NCBI GenBank assembly: GCA_046328115.1
Contig: JAXLXE010000001.1
Coordinates: 1-64,000 of the forward strand
Reading direction: 5' to 3'
DNA: 64,000 bases
Origin: JAXLXE01 sp046328115
GTDB taxonomy: Bacteria > Chloroflexota > UBA6077 > JACCZL01
A program made the position numbers and the translations under genes. Shown here in pieces: positions 49,530 through 57,684 of the stretch (its first letter is position 1; each line of letters starts with the position of its first letter). The notes beneath the pieces were generated by a model, which worked only from the letters and a program-made list of their open reading frames with translations, did no database searches and was not told the origin of the DNA.

Positions 49530-50488
49530 CCCGCGCGACGACCGGCCAGCAGCGCCTCCGCCTCCGCCGCGACGCTGGCGACGATGTCCGCCGCTGGTTC
49601 GAGCTCAGCGATGAGCCCGGCGTCCTGGCCAAACAGGAGCGGAGCGCTATCGGCGTCTCCCGCCGCGCGGGCCGCCACCATCTCGCGCTGAACCTCCACC
49701 TGCCGGCGGCGGAGCTCGCCCTCGTTGCCGATCCAGCGCTCGACCCAGCGGTTCCGCTTGGCCCGGGCGTACGCGCCGGGCCAGATCTCGGCGTTGACCA
49801 CGTCTGGCACCTCGGTCAGCACCGTGTCGTGGCCGTCACTGTCCAGGATGAGCTGCTTGAAATTTGGGTGGATCGGCGCCTCCGGCGTGGCCATGAATCG
49901 GGTGCCTAGCAGGATGCCCGCCGCGCCGAGCATCAGGGCGGCGGCCAGTCCGCGGCCGTCGACGATGCCGCCGGAGGCGAGGACCGGGATAGGGCCTACG
50001 GCGTCCACGATCATCGGGGTCAGCACCATAGTGCTCATGAGGCCCACGTGGCCACCGCCCTCGGTTCCCTGAGCCGCGATGATGTCGGCGCCGGCCTCAG
50101 CGGCCCGCCGTGCGTCGACCACTGTTGAGGCGGTGAACATGGCGAGGCTGCCGGCGCGGCGGGTGCGCTCGAAATAGCCCGCAAGGTCCTGGTCGGCGCG
50201 GGGCCAGGCGAACGAGACCACGCGCGGTTGATGGCGGAGCGCCTCCGCGAGGATCTCCTCCTTCATCATGAACGCGAGGAAGTTGACCCCGAACGGTCGA
50301 TCGGTGCGCTCGCGGATGGTGGCCAGCGTGGGGCCAACGGCGTCCACGGTCAGGCGGGACAGGCCCAGGATCCCCAGGCCGCCCGCCGCGGAGACGTTGG
50401 CCACCAGGTCGGCGCTCGCTACCGTGGACATTCCGCCCAGGACGATCGGATGCTGGATGCCGAGCATCTCGGTGGCACGGGTTCTCAC
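49526..50488 (-). CDS. Nitronate monooxygenase family protein
   Basis: This FMN-binding TIM barrel matches NMO/2-nitropropane dioxygenase: GIQHPIVLGGMSTVASADLV at the N-terminus, AGGLGILG, FGVNFLAF, the active-site histidine in AAQGTEGGGHVG, and PVLASGGIVDGRGLAAALMLGAAGILLGTRF, which holds the phosphate. It would oxidise propionate-3-nitronate-like compounds or a related substrate. It is the last gene of a four-gene minus-strand operon, 37 bases after the amidohydrolase. It starts with GTG. Confidence 0.85.
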   Translation of the reverse strand: MRTRATEMLGIQHPIVLGGMSTVASADLVANVSAAGGLGILGLSRLTVDAVGPTLATIRERTDRPFGVNFLAFMMKEEILAEALRHQPRVVSFAWPRADQDLAGYFERTRRAGSLAMFTASTVVDARRAAEAGADIIAAQGTEGGGHVGLMSTMVLTPMIVDAVGPIPVLASGGIVDGRGLAAALMLGAAGILLGTRFMATPEAPIHPNFKQLILDSDGHDTVLTEVPDVVNAEIWPGAYARAKRNRWVERWIGNEGELRRRQVEVQREMVAARAAGDADSAPLLFGQDAGLIAELEPAADIVASVAAEAEALLAGRRAG

Positions 50489-50525
50489 GCTATGGTCCTC
50501 CCCCTGCGTTCATCATCCAGGCGTC

Positions 50526-51800
50526 TCAGGCGACCCGTCGGCCTGCTTTGAACACTGCCGCGACCTGCCGCAGATTGCTCACGTCCAGCAGCGGATCGGC
50601 GTCCACGACCAGCAGGTCCGCCTCCTTGCCCGCCTCCACCGTACCCACACGGTCCAGGACCCCACACGCGAGCGCCGCGGTCCTGGTGCACGACTGGATG
50701 GCCTGCATGGGCGTCATGCCGCCGTGAACGCCCACCTCCAGCCCCTGCCAGAGCTTGGCGAATTCGATGTCGAAGGGGCCCGCGTCCGAGCTGATGACCA
50801 TCTTAGGCAGCATCCCGAGGCCGAGGAACCGGTTGACGTTTTCCGCGCGCGAATCCAGCGCGGCTCGGCCGCGGGCCAGGGCGGCCGCCTCCGTAGCGCT
50901 GAGCTCGGCGCCGCGGGCCCGGTCACGGAGCCGGGCGTAGTCCGCGTAGCCGCTGCCGGGCAGCGTGAGGCTGACGAAGGTGTCTGAATCGGCGAGCTGC
51001 CGCGCGATCTCCTGGTCCCACCCGGGCACGTGGTCGGGGCGTTCGGCCACGTGCTGGATGAGGTCGCCGGGCTCGTTGAACTCGGCGTGTTCGATGCAGT
51101 CCAGCCCGGCCTCAACGGCGTTCGCGATGGCACCGGCGGCTCGGCAGTGGGCGGTGGTGAGCCGGCCGTAGCGGTGCGCGAGATCTACCGCGAACGAGAG
51201 CTCAGGTGCGGTGTACGAGGCGAGCCCGGGGTTGGTTCCGGCGGTGCCGCCGCCGCTCGCCATGATCTTGATGTGGTCGGCGCCCTCCTTGACCAGGCGG
51301 CGGATGGCGCGCCGGATCTCCTCGACACCGTCCGCGGTGCCGTTGCACCAGTCGAAATGGCCACCGGTCATGGTTACCGGTCGGCCGGCGATCAGCATCC
51401 TGGGTCCGTCCATTAGGCCGTGGTTCATGGCCTCACGGACGGCGAACATGATGGAGTCGCGGCAGCCGTTGTCGCGCAGCGTGGTGACGCCTGAGCGCAG
51501 CATGAGCTGGGCGTTGTAGACGGCGGTCACGGCCATGAACTCGTTTGAGTGGGGCACTTCCTCTTCATACCGGAGCCCCTGGCCGAGTAACGACAGGTGG
51601 CAGTGCGCGTCGACGAGGCCCGGCAGCACGGTCTTCTGGCTGAAGTCCACGGCGCTGGCGTGCCGGACGTCGTCCTCTCTCCAGGGACGCACCTGATGGA
51701 TGCGGGTGCCCCGCACTTCTATCACACAGTCGGTGTGGGCCCGGTCGGCAAGGCCGTCGATCAGGCGTCCGGCTCGGATCAGGAATGCCTCGTCACTCAT
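50526..51800 (-). CDS. Amidohydrolase, imidazolonepropionase/prolidase-like
   Basis: The 424-residue metal-dependent hydrolase has PGLVDAHCHLSLLG (metal HxH) at about residue 66, a conserved Lys in DHIKIMASGGG, His residues in TTAHCRAAGAI and CIEHAEFNEPG, and an Asp in VISSDAGPFDIEF. These are in the order of the amidohydrolase superfamily; closest are members that hydrolyse dipeptides or imidazolones. Substrate is unknown. The ATG overlaps the stop of the D-aminoacylase gene (ATGA), so the two enzymes probably act together. Confidence 0.85.
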   Translation of the reverse strand: MSDEAFLIRAGRLIDGLADRAHTDCVIEVRGTRIHQVRPWREDDVRHASAVDFSQKTVLPGLVDAHCHLSLLGQGLRYEEEVPHSNEFMAVTAVYNAQLMLRSGVTTLRDNGCRDSIMFAVREAMNHGLMDGPRMLIAGRPVTMTGGHFDWCNGTADGVEEIRRAIRRLVKEGADHIKIMASGGGTAGTNPGLASYTAPELSFAVDLAHRYGRLTTAHCRAAGAIANAVEAGLDCIEHAEFNEPGDLIQHVAERPDHVPGWDQEIARQLADSDTFVSLTLPGSGYADYARLRDRARGAELSATEAAALARGRAALDSRAENVNRFLGLGMLPKMVISSDAGPFDIEFAKLWQGLEVGVHGGMTPMQAIQSCTRTAALACGVLDRVGTVEAGKEADLLVVDADPLLDVSNLRQVAAVFKAGRRVA

Positions 51801-53395
51801 GCTCTCAACACCCGTCCAGCTAGCGCGCCGGTCTGCTCGCCGCGCTCAATGGTGATCCTACCGTTGACGACGACGAGCTCGATGCCCTCTGGATACTGGT
51901 GCGGCTGCTCGAAGGTGGCCGTCTCGCGGACCGTAGCGGGATTCAGTAGCACGAGATCTGCCTTCATTCCCACGGCAACCCGTCCGCGATCCGCCAGGCG
52001 CAGCTTGGCGGCGGGCGCGCCGGACATTTTGTGGATGGCCTCCTCCAGCGTCAGGACGCCTTCGTCGCGCGCGTAGTGCCCGAGGATGCGGACGAACGTA
52101 CCGTATGCTCGCGGATGCGGTTTCCCCTCCTGAGTCTTGCCGCCGATGACCACGCTGGAGGAATCGGAGCCCACCATCATCCGCGGGTGGCGCATCACGG
52201 TGCGGATGTCATCTTCGCTCATGGAGAAGAAGATGGCGCCGACTTCGCAGCCGGACGTGAGGAGGATGTCCAGCGCGGTCGCCGCCGGGTCGGCCCCGCG
52301 CTCGCGGGCTATCTGACCAACGGTCTTGCCATCGAGCGTTCGATCGCCCCGGCAGTTGGCAATCAGCACGTCGTCCCAGGTGATGCCGCCGCCGATGCCA
52401 CCGCCGCTGCCGTCCGACATCTCGCACAGGATGCGAGCGCGCTGGTCCGCGTCTCGCAGGCGATCGGCCATGGCGCGGAAGCCACCCTCGTGCGTCCACT
52501 GGGGCAGTCTGGCCGCCAGGTTGGTGCTGGAGGCGCGGTATGGGTACTGGTCGAAGTCGACCTCCGTGCCGCCCTGGTTGGCTCGATCGATGGTGGCCAG
52601 GGTCGTCTGCACGAGTCCCCAGACGCGCGGATCCGATGCCTTGTGGTGGGAGATCTGAACCCGTGCGCCCGTGCGGCGGCCCACCTCGATGGCCTCATCC
52701 ACCGCGGCCTCGAGGCGGAGGCCTTCGTTGCGGATGTGGCTGGCGTAGATCCTGCCGGAGGCGCCCACCTCCTTGCTGACGGCGACGATCTCGTCCGTGT
52801 CGGAATAGCTGCTGGGCGGGTAGATCAGGCCCGTGGACAGGCCTACGGCGCCCTGGTCGAGCGCCTCGTGCACCAGGCGTTGCATGGTGGCGGTCTCGTC
52901 CACGGTCGGGGCACGCATCAGGGAGCCGCCCATGGCGACCTTGCGGATGGGGCGGTGGCCGACGAGCGCGGCCACGTTGATGCCGAGGCCTCGGTCTTCG
53001 AGGGCGGCCAGATACTCGCCCATGGAGGTCCACGCTCGAGTCATGCCGTAGCGCGCGAACAGCTCATTCTCCTCGTCCGCGATGATGCCCAGGCACGGCG
53101 TTGGCGAGCTGCCGCAGTTGCCGATGAGCTCGGTGGTGACTCCCTGGCGCACCTTGCTGTCAGCCCCGGGGTCCACCAGCAGGGTGCGGTCCGAGTGGGT
53201 GTGCATGTCGATGAAGCCGGGCGACAGCACCAGACCGGTACCGTCGAGGGTCCGGCCGGCGGCGGACTGGGAGAGATCGCCCACGGCGACGATGGTGTCG
53301 TCACGGACGGCGACATCCTCGCGGCGTCGTGGGGCGCCGGTCCCGTCGATCACCTGGGCCCCGGTGATAAGGAGGTCGTAGGGCTGGGGATGCAC
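51797..53395 (-). CDS. N-acyl-D-amino-acid deacylase (D-aminoacylase)
   Basis: The 532-residue enzyme matches D-aminoacylases of the amidohydrolase superfamily: GFIDMHTHSDRTLLVDPGAD for the metal site, ELIGNCGSSPTP with the family cysteine, GLSTGLIYPPSSYS, QISHHKASDP with metal-binding histidine, and MVGSDSSSVV with the catalytic Asp. It would release D-amino acids from N-acyl forms, or act on a related N-substituted substrate. It follows the serine hydrolase gene by four bases and overlaps the second amidohydrolase. D-amino-acid oxidase at 16.4 kb could use its product. Confidence 0.87.
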   Translation of the reverse strand: MHPQPYDLLITGAQVIDGTGAPRRREDVAVRDDTIVAVGDLSQSAAGRTLDGTGLVLSPGFIDMHTHSDRTLLVDPGADSKVRQGVTTELIGNCGSSPTPCLGIIADEENELFARYGMTRAWTSMGEYLAALEDRGLGINVAALVGHRPIRKVAMGGSLMRAPTVDETATMQRLVHEALDQGAVGLSTGLIYPPSSYSDTDEIVAVSKEVGASGRIYASHIRNEGLRLEAAVDEAIEVGRRTGARVQISHHKASDPRVWGLVQTTLATIDRANQGGTEVDFDQYPYRASSTNLAARLPQWTHEGGFRAMADRLRDADQRARILCEMSDGSGGGIGGGITWDDVLIANCRGDRTLDGKTVGQIARERGADPAATALDILLTSGCEVGAIFFSMSEDDIRTVMRHPRMMVGSDSSSVVIGGKTQEGKPHPRAYGTFVRILGHYARDEGVLTLEEAIHKMSGAPAAKLRLADRGRVAVGMKADLVLLNPATVRETATFEQPHQYPEGIELVVVNGRITIERGEQTGALAGRVLRA

Positions 53396-53399
53396 GGCG

Positions 53400-54269
53400 C
53401 TACCGTGCGGCGGCGAGCGGGGTGGAACCGACGAGCGCGTGGTCGTAGCACGCGCGGGCCAGCCTGCCGATCACGGACGCGGCGGCGGCGAAGCCGGGCG
53501 TGCCGTCTGGGCAGTCGCGCGGGACGTTTTCCGTGTAGCAGGCGAGGACAAATCGGGGTGCGCCTTCGACGTACACGATGCCGGCGTCGTGGTAGTTGCG
53601 GGCACCGGTGCCGGTCTTGTGGGCGACCTTGGTGCCGAGCGGCAGCAGGGAGGGCAGGCGCGCCTTGAGCTTCTGCCAGCTCAGGATGTCAAGCGCTAAC
53701 TGGCACAGCTCAGGGGTGGAGCCCAGACGCGCGGCGGCCGTGGCGCTCGTGGAGCCCTGGAGGATGAGCTCCAGGAGCAGGCCGACGTCGTTCGCGGTGG
53801 TGGTATTGGTAGCGTTCACCGGATGGTCGGGCTGGAGCCGCGGCGGGATGTTGTGGCGATGGGTGGTGCCCACCATGCCGATGGACTGGCAGAGTGTATT
53901 GATAGCGGGGAGGCCGACCATGTCCACGACGGTGCCCGTGCAGGTGTTGTCGCTGACGATGATCATCATGACGAGCGCGTCGCGGAACGTGATCTTGAAG
54001 CCTGGCGTGAGATGCTGGAATGTGCCCGAGTCGTTGTCCTGGTACTTCGCGAGGATCTCCACCTGCTGATCCAGGCGGAGACGGCCCCGGTGAATCGCTG
54101 CCATGGCCGCCATGAGCACGGCGATCTTGCGGGTGCTGGCGGATGGCACGACGCGGTCGCCCTGGCGGTTGGCTGATTCGCCGGTGTTGAGGTCCTTGAA
54201 GTACCAGCAGACTTCGAACGGCTGGCTTGCGCTGAGATCGTTGAGCTGCCTGACGAGGTTGTCGATCAC
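53400..54269 (-). CDS. Class A beta-lactamase-like serine hydrolase
   Basis: The penicillin-recognising fold is shown by Ser45-x-x-Lys48 (SASTRKIAVL), SDN at 106-108 (VSDNTCTG) and KTG at 218-220 (HKTGTGARN). The omega-loop ExxLN with the deacylating glutamate of class A beta-lactamases is not seen in the expected place between SDN and TTTANDVG. There is also no signal peptide. It is therefore more likely a peptidase, amidase or esterase than a true beta-lactamase. GTG has GGAGG six bases upstream. It leads the operon with D-aminoacylase and others, which suggests action on a related amide. Confidence 0.78.
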   Translation of the reverse strand: MIDNLVRQLNDLSASQPFEVCWYFKDLNTGESANRQGDRVVPSASTRKIAVLMAAMAAIHRGRLRLDQQVEILAKYQDNDSGTFQHLTPGFKITFRDALVMMIIVSDNTCTGTVVDMVGLPAINTLCQSIGMVGTTHRHNIPPRLQPDHPVNATNTTTANDVGLLLELILQGSTSATAAARLGSTPELCQLALDILSWQKLKARLPSLLPLGTKVAHKTGTGARNYHDAGIVYVEGAPRFVLACYTENVPRDCPDGTPGFAAAASVIGRLARACYDHALVGSTPLAAAR

Positions 54270-54378
54270 GGGGCACCTCCGCGGCGTTGCCGGGCGGCCG
54301 TCGCTTGAAGCGGGCCGGGCGCTACATGATACTCATGGCGTCCGCGGCGAGCCGCGGGCCGGCGTGGAGGTCAGCCTG

Positions 54379-54711
54379 GTGGGCTTCCTGGATTTCTTCA
54401 AGGGGTTGTTCGGGGCGGGTCCGTCCGGCGGCGACGACGGGCTGTACTACTACGTGAAGTGCGGCCGGTGTTCGTCCATCGTCCAGCTCCGGGTGAGTCG
54501 GTCCAGCGAGATGCGGCAGCTCTTCCAGGAGTCCGACGGGATGGACGGCTACGCGGTGCGGAAGGTCGTGGTGGACGCCAAGTGCTTTCGCCCGATGGAG
54601 GTCAACGTGACCTACGACCGGTCGCGGCGGGAGACGGAGCGGCAGATCGAGGGCGGCGCGTTCGTAGACCGCGCGGCGTATGACGCCAGCAAGGCTGCCC
54701 CCGGGACCTGA
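54379..54711 (+). CDS. Small CxxC protein of unknown function
   Basis: A 110-residue protein starts GFLDFFKGLFGAGPSGGD and contains YYYVKCGRCSSIVQLRVSR, with a CxxC that could be half a zinc ribbon. A later Cys lies in DAKCFRPMEVNVTYD. GTG 54379 is preceded by GGAGG at 54366-54370 by eight bases and starts with a typical amphipathic helix. I have seen similar short proteins annotated as hypothetical in Chloroflexota; the function is unknown. It converges on the tiny membrane protein gene. Confidence 0.6.
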   Translation: MGFLDFFKGLFGAGPSGGDDGLYYYVKCGRCSSIVQLRVSRSSEMRQLFQESDGMDGYAVRKVVVDAKCFRPMEVNVTYDRSRRETERQIEGGAFVDRAAYDASKAAPGT

Positions 54712-54717
54712 GCGGGG

Positions 54718-54810
54718 CTAGCTGGCGAAGTACGAGGCCAGCGCCAGCGAGACCACAAACGCGATCAGCGGCTGGAGCAGTATGCGGCTGCTGAGGATTC
54801 TGACTGCCAT
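54718..54810 (-). CDS. Possible 30-residue membrane microprotein
   Basis: An ATG at 54810 opens MAVRILSSRILLQPLIAFVV followed by SLALASYFAS and a TAG stop. The whole frame is one hydrophobic helix with a basic N-terminus, the shape of known small membrane proteins. The ribosome site (AGGAA, about 20 bases away) is poor. It could be a chance frame, so confidence is low. Confidence 0.35.
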   Translation of the reverse strand: MAVRILSSRILLQPLIAFVVSLALASYFAS

Positions 54811-54986
54811 GGGTTGCTCTGTCCGTTCCTGCCGTTCCGCCGCTCTGTGACGGTCTGGTTACGCGTTCCAAACGCGCTACAGCCGATACGGTTGCATCAC
54901 TTGAAATAACGGACGTATCGCGGCGTTCGAGACGGGTTACGGAGCCAATCCGCGACAAAAGACGCCGATCTGGCGGCCTCCTCCGG

Positions 54987-54992
54987 TATCCT
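54987..54992 (+). promoter_or_regulatory. Candidate -10 element directly before meaB
   Basis: TATCCT ends six bases before the GTG at 54999. The distance matches that at the ArsR gene and suggests a leaderless mRNA. No ribosome site is seen between them. Confidence 0.35.
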
Positions 54993-54998
54993 GCGCGG

Positions 54999-55967
54999 GT
55001 GGCTGGAACCCGACCGCGTCCCGAACCGAGCGAGCAGACCGAGCTGACGACCACGACCGTCCGGGCACTCTCTCGCGCGATCAGTCGTTGCGAGCGTGGT
55101 CCAGAAGAAGCGGCCGCCGCGCTGGCGGCCGTGGGTCCGCCGCGGGGCGCGCTGTGGGTGATCGGTGTCACCGGGCCGCCCGGTAGCGGCAAGAGCACGC
55201 TTGTGGATCGGCTGGTGGGTCAAGCCCGAGAGCGGGCACTGCGGGTGGCGGTGCTGGCGGTGGACCCGTCCAGCGTCCAGACGGGTGGTGCGATCCTGGG
55301 CGACCGGGTGCGCATGCTACGGCACACCCACGATCGATCGGTCTACATCCGCAGCATGGCAGCCCGGAGCGCGATGGGCGGGCTGTCGCTGGCCACGCGG
55401 GACGCGCTGCGCGTGCTGGACGCCTACGGTTTTGACGTGGCGTTCCTGGAAACGGTGGGTGTTGGCCAGAGCGAGATCGACGTGGTGAAGGTGGCCGACA
55501 CGGTGATGCTCGTGACGGTTCCGGGGATGGGCGATGACGTGCAGATGCTCAAGGCCGGGACACTGGAGATCGCTGACGTGTTCGTGGTGAATAAGGCGGA
55601 TCTGCCGGACGCGGATCGCGCGGTGGCGGAGTTGCTGGCGATGCTCCGGCTGGGCACGCCGCGGGCCGATGAGACGGTGGTTGTGAAGACGGTGGCTACG
55701 GCCGATGGGGGCGTGTCAGAGCTGTGGTCGACGCTGGAGCGAGCCCGGGTCACGGCGGCAGGTTCTGGTGTGCTTGCGGAGCGGAGGAGCCAGCGATTGG
55801 TGACCGAGGTCCGTGAGCTCGTGGAGCGGCGGGCGCTGGCGGTGCTTAGGCGACGGGCCGACCAGAGCCCAGCGGTGCGGGACGTGCTAACGGCTGTGCG
55901 TGACGGCGCGCTGGACCCGCACGAGGCCGCGTCGCGTATCATCGCCGCGTTGTTGGATTCGGACTGA
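54999..55967 (+). CDS. meaB: MeaB/ArgK-type GTPase (methylmalonyl-CoA mutase chaperone family)
   Basis: The G-protein chaperone loads or protects the B12 cofactor in acyl-CoA mutases. Its motifs are Walker A GPPGSGKS at 59-66, DPSSVQTGGAILGDRVRM, ETVGVGQSEIDVV, and the guanine-specific VNKADLPDAD near 200. The 322 residues fit the family. A mutase gene is not in the window. The gene has a -10 candidate just upstream and starts with GTG. Confidence 0.9.
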   Translation: MAGTRPRPEPSEQTELTTTTVRALSRAISRCERGPEEAAAALAAVGPPRGALWVIGVTGPPGSGKSTLVDRLVGQARERALRVAVLAVDPSSVQTGGAILGDRVRMLRHTHDRSVYIRSMAARSAMGGLSLATRDALRVLDAYGFDVAFLETVGVGQSEIDVVKVADTVMLVTVPGMGDDVQMLKAGTLEIADVFVVNKADLPDADRAVAELLAMLRLGTPRADETVVVKTVATADGGVSELWSTLERARVTAAGSGVLAERRSQRLVTEVRELVERRALAVLRRRADQSPAVRDVLTAVRDGALDPHEAASRIIAALLDSD

Positions 55968-55997
55968 CGCCGCCGCCTGTCGCACGGCTCCCGGGAA

Positions 55998-56495
55998 GTG
56001 AACATGCCTGTGTTGCCCTATCTTGGAACCCTTCCGACGATCGGTGACGAGTGCCGGATGGATGACAACGCCTTCGTGCTGGGCAAAGTCACGCTGGGAG
56101 CGCGCGCTCGCCTGGCGGCCGGCTCGGTTATTCGCGGCGACCAATGCCACATCACCATCGGAGATGACTTCTCGCTTGGCTCCGGTTCGACGATCCACAT
56201 AGATCCCGACCGCCCGACGACCATCGGTGACGACGTGGTGGTGGAGGAACGGGCCGTCGTTCACGGGTGCACCGTGGGCGAGGCAGTGTGGATCCAGGCC
56301 GAGGCGACGCTGCTCACCGGCTCCAGCGTGGGCGCGGGCTCGATTCTGGCGCCGGACACGCTCATCCCGGAGGGTAAGGAGATCCCGGCCAGGTCGTACG
56401 TGGCGGGGACGCCGGGGAAGGTGTTGCGAGCCACGACGGACGACGAGGTGGCGGCGATTCGCGCGCGGGCGCGTGGTGCGCGTATTGCTGACTAG
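55998..56495 (+). CDS. Gamma-carbonic-anhydrase-like hexapeptide-repeat protein
   Basis: A left-handed beta-helix is shown by hexapeptide repeats: NAFVLGKVTLGARARLAAGSV, ITIGDDFSLGSGSTIHIDPD, TTIGDDVVVEERAVVHGCTV and AEATLLTGSSVGAGSILAPD. This matches gamma-carbonic anhydrase-like proteins. Of the three metal-binding histidines, those in STIHID and VVHGC are present. The usual one in GHxAxxHG is Glu (EERAVVHG), so carbonic anhydrase activity is doubtful and it may be an acetyl- or CoA-binding relative. It starts with GTG 55998 or ATG 56004 and lies 30 bases after meaB, probably in the same operon. Confidence 0.8.
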   Translation: MNMPVLPYLGTLPTIGDECRMDDNAFVLGKVTLGARARLAAGSVIRGDQCHITIGDDFSLGSGSTIHIDPDRPTTIGDDVVVEERAVVHGCTVGEAVWIQAEATLLTGSSVGAGSILAPDTLIPEGKEIPARSYVAGTPGKVLRATTDDEVAAIRARARGARIAD

Positions 56496-56541
56496 GCACC
56501 AGGGGAATGCGGGGGCTGTTCTTGGAGGGTAGGGAGAACTC

Positions 56542-57537
56542 GTGACCGAAGTATTGCCAGGCATTCACCAGCTCAAGCTGCCGATGACCGGGAGCCCGCT
56601 CCGGTGGATCAACGGGTATTTGCTCAAGGCTGATGACGGCTGGGTGCTGGTGGACTGTGGGTGGAACCTGCCCGACGTGATCGAGGCGTTCCAGGGCTAT
56701 CTGGCGGAGCTGGCGGTAGACCCACAGGACGTGCGAACGCTGGTGATCACCCACTACCACCCCGACCACTTTGGTATGTCTGGGACGGTGGTGAGTCTGA
56801 CCCGGGCGCGGCTGTTGATGCACCGGCTGGACTGGCTCTTCGTGGATCGCGACCTGCGCGATTTCGAGGGTGCCGTGGAGCGGATGACGGCGTGGTTGCG
56901 CGAGAACGGGACACCGGACGACGTGATCGACGCTGAGCCACACCGCGCCGACGAGATGAGCCGTCGGTTCAACTTTGCGCAGCCCGATGAGCTGATCGAG
57001 GACGGGCACCGCCTCAAGGTGGGCAAGCACGAGTTCGAGTTTGTGTGGACGCCCGGGCACACGGGCGGACACGTCTGTCTCTACGATCGCGACCGGGCCG
57101 TGCTGCTGTCTGGTGACCACGTGCTGGATCCGATCACGCCGAACGTGAGCCTCAATCGTGGTGGGCTGGGAAATCCCATGGGAGACTACATTGCCTCGCT
57201 GCGCAAGGTGGGTCAGCTAGAAGCGGACCTGGTATTGCCCGCGCATGGGGAGCCGTTCCGGGGCCTGACGCGTCGGATCGACGAGCTGCTGGCCCACCAC
57301 GACGAGCGTGAATCCGAGGTGATGGAAGCCCTGGCCGGGGGCAGTAAGACGGGCGCGGCGGTTGCCGCGGCGTTGCCGTGGACGCGACGCAAGCGTCACT
57401 TCTCCGAGCTCGCGTCCAGCCAGCAGCGGATGGCGATCACAGAGACCCTGGCGCATCTGGAGGAGCTCGTTGCACGCGGCCGCGTGAGCAGCGGACGGTG
57501 CGACGGGCTGATCGTCTACACAGCGGTGAGCGCCTAG
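56542..57537 (+). CDS. Metallo-beta-lactamase-fold hydrolase
   Basis: The MBL fold is shown by WVLVDCGWNLP, the dimetal motif THYHPDH at about residues 70-76, the third ligand in TPGHTGGHVCLY, the bridging Asp in LLSGDHVL, and His in PAHGEPF. The extra C-terminal winged-helix-like region (SEVMEALAGGSKTGAAVA) resembles LACTB2-like and glyoxalase II-type hydrolases. The substrate may be a thioester or phosphodiester. It follows the hexapeptide protein and ends at a strong terminator. Confidence 0.87.
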   Translation: MTEVLPGIHQLKLPMTGSPLRWINGYLLKADDGWVLVDCGWNLPDVIEAFQGYLAELAVDPQDVRTLVITHYHPDHFGMSGTVVSLTRARLLMHRLDWLFVDRDLRDFEGAVERMTAWLRENGTPDDVIDAEPHRADEMSRRFNFAQPDELIEDGHRLKVGKHEFEFVWTPGHTGGHVCLYDRDRAVLLSGDHVLDPITPNVSLNRGGLGNPMGDYIASLRKVGQLEADLVLPAHGEPFRGLTRRIDELLAHHDERESEVMEALAGGSKTGAAVAAALPWTRRKRHFSELASSQQRMAITETLAHLEELVARGRVSSGRCDGLIVYTAVSA

Positions 57538-57577
57538 TCGAGCTCGCCGGTACGGGGGGCCGCGCTATCCCGCGATA

Positions 57578-57639
57578 ACGGGCAGGTGTTGTTCACAGAC
57601 CGAAATCTGTGACGGGTTATCGACACTTGCCCGTTTTTT
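57578..57639 (+). terminator. Intrinsic terminator with nested hairpin after the MBL gene
   Basis: ACGGGCAGGTGT (57578-57589) pairs with ACACTTGCCCGT (57623-57634) with one G-T pair, then TTTTT (57635-57639). Inside is a second hairpin, TCACAGA (57593-57599) and TCTGTGA (57606-57612). An alternative pairing CGATAAC (57573-57579) with GTTATCG (57616-57622) would compete with the outer stem. Confidence 0.75.
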
Positions 57640-57684
57640 GCGCTCCTACAATCCGCCCACTTCCAGCGTGGATGGGGACGGAGC

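Noticed and set aside
52031..53668. 545-residue plus-strand frame opposite the D-aminoacylase gene
   Set aside because: The minus strand carries clear amidohydrolase motifs. This frame has only Ala, Gly, Arg and Val runs.
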